From positions 1 through 13,314 of the forward strand of contig DATKQI010000003.1 of the NCBI GenBank assembly GCA_035532755.1: a DNA stretch of 13,314 nucleotides. The letters are read 5' to 3'. Positions within the stretch are counted from its first letter, which is position 1. Each line of letters opens with the position of its first letter. A program made the position numbers and the translations under genes. Of the stretch, positions 8,500 through 13,314 are shown piece after piece. The stretch comes from DATKQI01 sp035532755 (GTDB taxonomy: Bacteria > Pseudomonadota > Alphaproteobacteria > Acetobacterales > Acetobacteraceae). The notes below the pieces were generated by a model that was not told where the DNA came from, searched no databases, and saw only the letters and a program-made list of their open reading frames with translations.

Positions 8500-9723
8500 T
8501 CAGTCGTTGTAGGTCTCCTTGCGGCAGGCCGGGGTGACCTTGTCGGCGGGATAGACGTCGATCACGTCCGGCTGCGGGAGCTTGGCGCCGGCCGGCTTGA
8601 CCACCTTGACCATGAATCCCTGCTGCACCGCCTGGTGGTCGCAGGCCCGCATCGCCACGTGGCCCTTGATGCTGTCGATCGCGACCGTTTCCAGCGCGGG
8701 GCGCAGCTTCGCCGGCTCGATGCTGCCGGCCTTGGCGATCCCGGCGGCCAGGATCTGGCAGGCCTGCCACTGCTCGCCCTCGAACACGTCCGGCGGCAGC
8801 CCGTGGGCCTTTTCCCACATGGCGACGAATTCGTGGTTCGCCGGAATATCGTAGGTGAAGCAGTAGCGGGTGGAACCGGCGAGCCCAATCGCGGCGTCGC
8901 CGACCGCGCGGATGCTGGACAGATCGACGATCGAGGTGAGCAGCTGGGCCTGCTGCGCCAGCCGGTACTCGCGTGCCTGGGTCAGGAACGCGACGTTGTC
9001 GTCGCCCTGCATCACGATGAACACCGCGTCCGCGCCGGACTGGCGGATCTTCAGCAGATAGGTGGAGAAATCCTTGGTGCCGATCGGCGAGAACACCGAT
9101 CCGACGAACTGGTGCCCGGCCGCCTTCACCAGCCGGGCGAAGGAATGCACGCTGTTGTGGCCCCAGGCGTAGTCCATGCCAATCCCGAAGAACTTCTTGT
9201 AGGGCGCGGTGCGCAGCCACAGCGCCACGGTGCGCGTATCCATCGGACCGGAGGTGTTGGCCCGGAAGAAGTTCGGCACGAAGGATTGCGCGGTCAGCCG
9301 GCCGTCGCCGTCGTCGGAGGACACGAAGATCGCGTTCCAGCCCGCGAGCTTGGGTACCACGGCGAGCGCCTCGGAGGACAAGGTCATCCCCATCAGCAGG
9401 GTCACCTTGTCGCGCTCCACCATTTCCTGCGCCTTGCGCACGCAGGTCGCGGGATCGCCCGCGGTGTCCTCGATCAGGAATTGGATCGGCCGGCCGAGCA
9501 GGCCGCCCTTGGCGTTCTGCTGTTTGGCAAAGAACTCGACGCCGCGCTTCATCTGCTGGCCGATCTCGCCGTTCGGGCCGGTCAGCGTGGCCGGCATGCC
9601 GATCTTGATCGGTTCGGCTGCGAACCCGCTCCGGGAGATCGCCGGCAGCGCGAGCGCCGCAGCGGTACCGCCCAACGTGGTCCGCAGCACCCGACGACGG
9701 GTGATCGTGAAGTCACTGGTCAT
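8500..9723 (-). CDS. Liv-type periplasmic substrate-binding protein with Tat-like signal (cassette 2)
   Basis: A 407-residue binding protein of the peripla_BP_6 type. The ATG at 9723 is preceded by an AAGGGAGAGAG purine tract and begins a signal of the form TITRRRVLRTTLGG followed by an Ala/Leu-rich stretch and a FAAEP cleavage-like site near residue 36. The ITRRRVL motif suggests Tat export. The mature part shows IKIGMPATLTGPNGEIGQQ, recognised by the LTGPNGEIG core, then LLGRPIQFLIEDTAGDP, a YAWGHNSVHSF helix at the lobe crossover, and ADAVFIVMQGDD. It is only distantly similar to the cassette 1 binding protein, so the two importers probably take different ligands. Reading the frame from an upstream start (9822) adds about 33 residues with no signal character and was rejected. 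Confidence 0.92.
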   Translation of the reverse strand: MTSDFTITRRRVLRTTLGGTAAALALPAISRSGFAAEPIKIGMPATLTGPNGEIGQQMKRGVEFFAKQQNAKGGLLGRPIQFLIEDTAGDPATCVRKAQEMVERDKVTLLMGMTLSSEALAVVPKLAGWNAIFVSSDDGDGRLTAQSFVPNFFRANTSGPMDTRTVALWLRTAPYKKFFGIGMDYAWGHNSVHSFARLVKAAGHQFVGSVFSPIGTKDFSTYLLKIRQSGADAVFIVMQGDDNVAFLTQAREYRLAQQAQLLTSIVDLSSIRAVGDAAIGLAGSTRYCFTYDIPANHEFVAMWEKAHGLPPDVFEGEQWQACQILAAGIAKAGSIEPAKLRPALETVAIDSIKGHVAMRACDHQAVQQGFMVKVVKPAGAKLPQPDVIDVYPADKVTPACRKETYND

Positions 9724-9744
9724 ATCTCTCTCTCCCTTGGGTCG

Positions 9745-9762
9745 CGCCCCTTTCCCGGGGCG
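9745..9762 (-). other. GC-only hairpin in the probable leader of cassette 2
   Basis: CGCCCC (9745-9750) and GGGGCG (9757-9762) form a perfect 6-bp stem around a 6-base loop, extendable by two pairs past a one-base bulge. It lies just upstream of the purine-rich ribosome site of the binding-protein gene and downstream of the candidate promoter. No T-run follows. It could stabilise the leader or tune translation, or be chance in GC-rich DNA. Confidence 0.35.
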
Positions 9763-9792
9763 TCGCGTCACGGCCGTGCCGTTTCCGGATTC

Positions 9793-9822
9793 ACTATCGG
9801 CCCAATCCGGCGCCGGGTTCAA
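9793..9822 (-). promoter_or_regulatory. Candidate promoter of cassette 2
   Basis: Read on the minus strand: TTGAAC (9822-9817), 18-base spacer, GATAGT (9798-9793). Each hexamer matches the sigma-70 consensus at four of six positions. It lies 70-100 bases upstream of the binding-protein start in the 117-base gap after the ligase gene. The same GATAGT with an 18-base spacer occurs upstream of the ligase gene. If real, cassette 2 can be transcribed independently of the ligase. Confidence 0.35.
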
Positions 9823-9840
9823 TGGCCAGCCGGCCGCGGC

Positions 9841-11769
9841 TCAGCCCCCGGACACGGGGTCACGCACCGCACCGGCCAGCGCCTGCAGCGGCGGCAGTGC
9901 CGAAGGGTTGTCCAGGGAACTGAGATCGCCCGGCGCCTGGCCGGTATAGAGGTTCCGGATCACCCGCCGCATGATCTTGAGGCTGCGCGTCTTCGGCAAT
10001 TCCGTCACCAGATGCACCGAAGCGGGACGAAAGGCCCGGCCCAGTCGCCGATCGACATGCGGGAGGACGGATCGGGCCAGATCTTGCGGCGCATCCTTGG
10101 TCGGAACGATGAAGACCACCAGTTTCTGGCCCTTGGCGGCGTCTTCCACGCCAATCGCCGCCGCCTCCGCCACGCCTTCCAGCTCCAGCAGCACCTCCTC
10201 CACCTCCGCCGAGCCCAGGCGCTTGCCGGCGATTTTCAGCGTGTCGTCGGATCGGCCGCGCAGGAAGAACACACCGTCGCTGCGGCGCAGCGCGAGGTCC
10301 CCATGCACCCAGACCCCAGGGAAACGCGACCAGTAGGTCTCCAGATAGCGGGCGCGGTCCTGCCAGAAGGCGCGCGTCATGCCGACGAAGGGCGCCAGGA
10401 TCGCGAGCTCCCCCACCTGGTCGCGCACCGGGCGGCCGGCGTCGTCCAGCACATCGACCTGCACGCCCGGCGAAACGGCATTGAAGCCCGCCGGCACGAT
10501 CGGCAGCACCGACACGTTGCTGAGCAGCCCGCCGGAGACCTCGGTGCCCCCGGTGTAGTTGATGACCGGGCAGCGATCACCGCCAATATGGCGCTGGTAC
10601 CAAAGAAAATGTTCCGGATCGAGCCCCTCGCCCGCAGTGACCAGCAGGCGCAGCGTGCCGAGATCCGCGGCCACCGAGGCCGGCAGGTTCGCCGCCAAGC
10701 CACGGATCAACGTCGGCGAGGCCCCGAAATGCGTGACCTGGTGGCGCTCGACCAATCCCGCCATGCGGCTCCAGTCCGGAAAGTCCGGGGCGCCGTCGTA
10801 AGAGACCAGCGTCGCGCCGCGCATTAGCGCGCTGCACAGGATCAGGGAGCCGGCGATCCAACCCATGTCCGCCGGCCAGCAGAACCGGTCTTCGGGCGCG
10901 ATGTCGAAATGCACCGCCGCGTCGTGCGCGATCTTCAGCGGGAAGCCGCCATGGGTGTGGACCGCGCCCTTCGGCTTGCCGGTGGTGCCGGAGGTGTAGA
11001 TCACCATCATCGCGTCGTTAGCGCCCATGCGCGCGGGCAGATCGGGGTCGGGCGGCGCCGCCACCGCCTCCCACGCGACCGCGCCGGGCGCGGTCCCGCC
11101 CTTCAGGATCAGCGTCGCCAGCGCCGGCAGACGGGGGCGAACCTCGGCGATCAGCGCGGCGATATCCACCAGCCGCCCGCGACGGTGAAATCCGCTGGTG
11201 GCGATCAGCGCCTTCGCCTCGCAGCCGGACAGGCGGGAGGCGATGGCATCGACGCCGAAGCCGCTGAACAGCGGCACGCAGATCGCGCCCAGCGCCGAAA
11301 TGCCGAGGAACGACACCACTGCCTCGATGCCGCCTTCCATCAGCAGGCCGATGCGATCGCCCCGCGCGAGCCCCCGCTCCCGCAGCCCCGCGGCGAAGCC
11401 GAGCACGCGCGCCTCCAGCCCGGCCCAGGTGAGGCTGCGGATGGTGCCGTCCTCACGCTCGGCGATCACCGCCGGCGCGTCGCGCCGCGCCGGGTCGCGC
11501 GCCCAGCCCAGCACGGTGTCGACCCAGTTCAGCTCGCCGTCGGGGAACCAGTCCGGGAACGGTGCGCCGGCGGACAGGTCCGCATAGGCGGTGGGCGGAC
11601 GCGACCAGGCGATGCGCAGGAAGCCCATCAGGTGCCGCCAGTAGTCGTCCGGATGTTGCACCGAAAACCGGTACAGCGCGGCGAAATCGGGGCATCCGAG
11701 CTGCTCCGCCAGGCGCGTGACCTGCGCCCGTGCCATCAGCGCCGGCGCCGGCACCCAGGCCGTTTCCAT
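9841..11769 (-). CDS. AMP-forming acyl-CoA synthetase (acetyl/propionyl-CoA synthetase-like)
   Basis: A 642-residue member of the adenylate-forming (ANL) superfamily that would convert a carboxylate, ATP and CoA to acyl-CoA, AMP and PPi. It carries an N-terminal segment like that of acetyl-CoA synthetases (about 35-90, YWRHLMGFLRIAW then PFPDWFPDGELNW). The P-loop YTSGTTGKPKG is at 258-268, the A5-type motif NYTGGTE at 404-410, HGD at 489-491 and the hinge region GRSDDTLKIAGKRL at 505-518. The C-terminal motif PKTRSLKIMRR keeps the catalytic Lys (Lys598) but has Leu where Gly is usual. The ATG at 11769 is preceded by AGGAGG at good spacing; upstream codons run into the divergent gene. Position upstream of a Liv cassette suggests it activates an imported acid. 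Acetate, propionate, acetoacetate and larger acids remain possible. Confidence 0.9.
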   Translation of the reverse strand: METAWVPAPALMARAQVTRLAEQLGCPDFAALYRFSVQHPDDYWRHLMGFLRIAWSRPPTAYADLSAGAPFPDWFPDGELNWVDTVLGWARDPARRDAPAVIAEREDGTIRSLTWAGLEARVLGFAAGLRERGLARGDRIGLLMEGGIEAVVSFLGISALGAICVPLFSGFGVDAIASRLSGCEAKALIATSGFHRRGRLVDIAALIAEVRPRLPALATLILKGGTAPGAVAWEAVAAPPDPDLPARMGANDAMMVIYTSGTTGKPKGAVHTHGGFPLKIAHDAAVHFDIAPEDRFCWPADMGWIAGSLILCSALMRGATLVSYDGAPDFPDWSRMAGLVERHQVTHFGASPTLIRGLAANLPASVAADLGTLRLLVTAGEGLDPEHFLWYQRHIGGDRCPVINYTGGTEVSGGLLSNVSVLPIVPAGFNAVSPGVQVDVLDDAGRPVRDQVGELAILAPFVGMTRAFWQDRARYLETYWSRFPGVWVHGDLALRRSDGVFFLRGRSDDTLKIAGKRLGSAEVEEVLLELEGVAEAAAIGVEDAAKGQKLVVFIVPTKDAPQDLARSVLPHVDRRLGRAFRPASVHLVTELPKTRSLKIMRRVIRNLYTGQAPGDLSSLDNPSALPPLQALAGAVRDPVSGG

Positions 11770-11844
11770 CCAAATCCTCCTGCCGGCGATCGATGTCCCC
11801 GCTAGATCCGGCGATGCCGGCGCGTGTCCTTGCGCGTTCGGGCG

Positions 11845-11876
11845 ACTATCGCAGCTTGCCGGGCACGGCAGCAAGC
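11845..11876 (-). promoter_or_regulatory. Candidate promoter with overlapping dyad upstream of the acyl-CoA synthetase gene
   Basis: On the minus strand TTGCTG (11874-11869), an 18-base spacer and GATAGT (11850-11845) form a moderate promoter-like pair. An inverted repeat GCTTGC (11854-11859) / GCAAGC (11871-11876) with an 11-base centre spans the spacer and the -35. A second, nested dyad TGCCG / CGGCA lies at 11857-11870. A repressor bound here would cover the promoter. No regulator gene is in the window. Confidence 0.4.
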
Positions 11877-11891
11877 GTGGACGGGCCAAGC

Positions 11892-11920
11892 TTGATGGCG
11901 GCACACCCGCACCATAGGAT
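11892..11920 (+). promoter_or_regulatory. Candidate promoter of the SDR gene
   Basis: TTGATG (11892-11897), 17-base spacer, TAGGAT (11915-11920): each hexamer matches consensus at four of six positions, about 50 bases upstream of the SDR start. It lies back to back with the ligase promoter candidate, with only about 17 bases between the two -35 elements, so one regulator could act on both directions. Confidence 0.35.
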
Positions 11921-11971
11921 CGGCCCACAGCCGGCGTCGGTCGCGCAGCCGGGCACCACAGGGGGGATCTG

Positions 11972-12754
11972 ATGGACCTCGGGCTCCGCACTCGCCGCGC
12001 GCTCGTCACCGGCGCCTCCAAGGGCATCGGCTTCGCCTGCGCCGAGGCGCTCGCGGCGGAAGGCTGCGACCTCGTGCTGGTCTCGCGGACCGCCGCCGAT
12101 CTTGATGCCGCGGCGGCGCGCCTCCGCGCCGCACACGGCCGGGCGGTGCTCGTGCGCGCACTGGACCTCAGCAACAGCGCCAATGTGGACGCTCTGGCCG
12201 CCGAGTTCCCCGACATCGACATCCTGCTCAACAACGCCGGCGCAATCCCGGGCGGTACGCTCGACCAGATCGAGGAGGCGCGCTGGCGCGCCGCCTGGGA
12301 TTTGAAGGTCTTCGGCTACATCAACATGTGCCGGCGGTTCTATGCGCTGATGCGCGGGCGCGCGCGCGGTGTCATCGTCAACATCATCGGCGCCGCGGGC
12401 GAGAGCCTGGATGCCGACTACATCGCCGGTTCCACCGGCAATGCGTCGCTGATGGCCTTCACCCGCGCCCTGGGCGGCGCCGCGCCGTCCGATGGGCTGC
12501 GCGTGGTCGGCATCAATCCGGGCCCCGTCCTGACCGAACGGCTTGAGACGCTGCTGCGCCGGCGCGCGCAGGACACGCTGGGCGATGCCGAACGCTGGCC
12601 GGAGACGCTGTCCGCGATGCCGTTCGGCCGTGCGGGCCGGGTGGAGGAAATCGCCGCGCTGGCGGCCTTCCTGGCCAGCGATCTCTCCGGCTACACGAGC
12701 GGCACCATCGTCACCGTGGACGGTGGCATGGCGAACAAGCGCAAGGCGTTCTGA
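11972..12754 (+). CDS. SDR-fold protein with degenerate catalytic residues
   Basis: A 260-residue protein of the classical short-chain dehydrogenase/reductase length. The nucleotide-binding motif TGASKGIG is at residues 13-20, NNAG at 87-90, an INPGPVLTERL segment near 181-191 and a C-terminal SGYTSGTIVTVDGG at 239-252, all normal. The active site is not: aligned without gaps to E. coli FabG as I remember it (from NIGS to KSLA), Ser becomes Gly140, Tyr becomes Gly153 and Lys becomes Asn157. A Tyr is present three residues earlier (Tyr150) but is not followed by Lys at +4. The Asn of the tetrad appears as Asp110. It probably binds NAD(P) but may not be a standard dehydrogenase. The start follows a strong AGGGGGG site. 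It is divergent from the ligase gene and convergent with the enoyl-CoA hydratase remnant 8 bases away. Confidence 0.88.
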   Translation: MDLGLRTRRALVTGASKGIGFACAEALAAEGCDLVLVSRTAADLDAAAARLRAAHGRAVLVRALDLSNSANVDALAAEFPDIDILLNNAGAIPGGTLDQIEEARWRAAWDLKVFGYINMCRRFYALMRGRARGVIVNIIGAAGESLDADYIAGSTGNASLMAFTRALGGAAPSDGLRVVGINPGPVLTERLETLLRRRAQDTLGDAERWPETLSAMPFGRAGRVEEIAALAAFLASDLSGYTSGTIVTVDGGMANKRKAF

Positions 12755-12762
12755 TCTCGCGC

Positions 12763-13069
12763 TCAGACCTCGCTGGCCGGTGGGAACCGGGGCGGCCGCT
12801 TCTCCCGGTGGGACTCCAGCCCTTCCTTCACCTCCGGGCCGCTGAAGCCCATGAACTCCATCGCCAGCCACGCATCGAAACCGGGGCCGGCCATGCGCAA
12901 CCAGTTGTTCAGCGCATGCCGGGTCCAGCGGATGACGCTCTGCGCGCCTTCGGCCAGGCGGGAGGCAACCGCCACCGCCTTTGGCGTCCAGTTCGCCGTC
13001 CTCCACCGCCGGGGAGATCAGCCCGATGCGTTCGGCCTCGGCACCGAGCAGGAGATCGCATGTCGGCAG
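12763..13069 (-). pseudogene. Enoyl-CoA hydratase/isomerase (crotonase) remnant, 5'-truncated and frameshifted
   Basis: Only the C-terminal third, about 100 of the usual 255-260 residues, is left. In the 5' part (13063 to about 12983) one frame reads TCDLLLGAEAERIGLISPAVEDGELDAK, recognisable by the crotonase EAERIGL core. The match then jumps to the next frame: AVAVASRLAEGAQ, IRWTRHALNNWLRMAGP, AMEFMGFSGPEVKEGL and a REKRPPRF ending at the TGA at 12763. The shift fits one extra base in the AAA run at 12980-12982. Upstream of about 13063 the similarity stops where insertion-sequence DNA begins. A crotonase would have hydrated enoyl-CoA or similar intermediates, which suits the neighbouring ligase. 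The gene cannot make a full enzyme here. A sequencing error could explain the frameshift but not the truncation. Confidence 0.85.
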
Positions 13070-13314
13070 TGTGGATGTGAGTTCGCTTGCAATACTGACC
13101 CCCTGAGGGGCAATTTCGCGTCCAATTCTGACCCCTCATTGGAGTGCGCCCCTGGGGGTGGACACTTCTGGCAATTGGAATTGACCATCCCTGTCGGGCT
13201 TCCGGAGGATGGAAACCGTGACGAAGCACCGATCGCACAGCGCCGCCTTCAAACGGCAGGTCGCTGAGGAGTTCATCGGAGGCGAGACGCTGCACGCGTT
13301 GGCGGCGCGGCATG
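13070..13314 (+). mobile_element. Left end of an IS3-type insertion sequence (continues past window)
   Basis: The element interrupts the enoyl-CoA hydratase gene. The proposed edge, TGTGGATGTGAG at 13070, is inferred from where crotonase similarity ends and from the TG start usual for IS3 ends; it could be off by about 10 bases. The 148 bases before the transposase gene hold two copies of CAATWCTGACCCC (13090-13102 and 13123-13135, W = A/T) 33 bases apart, and a small CCCC-TGA-GGGG hairpin (13100-13110). The other end and the target duplication lie outside the window. Confidence 0.7.
13218..13314 (+). CDS. IS3-type transposase OrfA, N-terminal fragment (3' end outside window)
   Basis: The first 32 residues of a small helix-turn-helix protein of the IS3 OrfA type, reading MTKHRSHSAAFKRQVAEEF and then GGETLHALAARH, which is the start of the DNA-binding domain that recognises the element's ends. 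I chose the GTG at 13218 because GGAGG (13204-13208) sits 9 bases upstream of it, whereas the in-frame ATG at 13209 touches that site and is too close. It would add only MET in front of the GTG codon. In such elements OrfA is normally joined to OrfB by programmed frameshifting; that part is not visible. Confidence 0.82.
   Translation, partial: MTKHRSHSAAFKRQVAEEFIGGETLHALAARH

Noticed and set aside
8389..10827. An 812-codon open frame on the plus strand
   Set aside because: It runs opposite the LivH, binding-protein and ligase genes, is rich in Arg, His and Gln as expected from the antisense of GC-rich codons, and has no recognisable domain.
11770..12234. N-terminal extension of the acyl-CoA synthetase
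   Set aside because: The added residues are Ser/Arg/Ala-rich, lie antisense to the SDR gene, and the ATG at 11769 has a strong AGGAGG site and the family's normal N-terminus.
11846..13006. A 386-codon minus-strand frame covering the SDR gene
   Set aside because: Most of it is antisense to the SDR gene. Only its first residues (DGELDAK) are real, as part of the frameshifted crotonase remnant.

Overview
The window is a GC-rich segment that looks alphaproteobacterial, most likely a Rhodospirillales/Acetobacteraceae- or Bradyrhizobium-like organism. This rests on base composition, two substrate-binding proteins with Tat-type signals, and the types of transposase seen. It is an inference, not a marker-gene result. 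Almost everything lies on the minus strand and most of it is transport.

Layout. At the left edge (3-248, plus strand) is the C-terminal end of an IS66-family transposase, visibly AT-richer than the rest. From 449 to 4971 (minus) is a complete branched-chain-amino-acid-type (HAAT/Liv) ABC importer in the order binding protein, LivH, LivM, LivG, LivF. After a gap of about 250 bp, a second complete Liv-type cassette in the same order occupies 5224-9723 (minus). Upstream of it on the same strand is a 642-residue AMP-forming acyl-CoA synthetase (9841-11769). It is transcribed divergently from a short-chain dehydrogenase/reductase-like protein (11972-12754, plus). At the right edge, convergent with the SDR gene, is the C-terminal third of an enoyl-CoA hydratase gene (12763 to about 13069, minus). 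It is broken by a frameshift and cut off by the end of an IS3-type insertion sequence whose OrfA begins at 13218 and runs off the window.

How it fits together. Liv-type importers next to an acyl-CoA ligase, an SDR and a crotonase suggest uptake of a carboxylic acid (short-chain, branched or aromatic), its activation to a CoA thioester, and beta-oxidation-like processing. Many alphaproteobacterial 'branched-chain amino acid' transporters serve such substrates, but nothing in the sequence fixes the ligand. Genes within each cassette overlap by 1 to 14 bases or are separated by 21-28 bases, so each cassette is very probably one transcript. No regulator gene is present.

I found no clearly new multi-gene system. 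The points most worth a second look are: an SDR protein whose Ser/Tyr/Lys catalytic positions appear to be Gly/Gly/Asn; a LivG ATPase with a non-canonical ABC signature paired with a normal LivF; the IS-truncated, frameshifted enoyl-CoA hydratase; and a dyad element in the divergent ligase/SDR promoter region.
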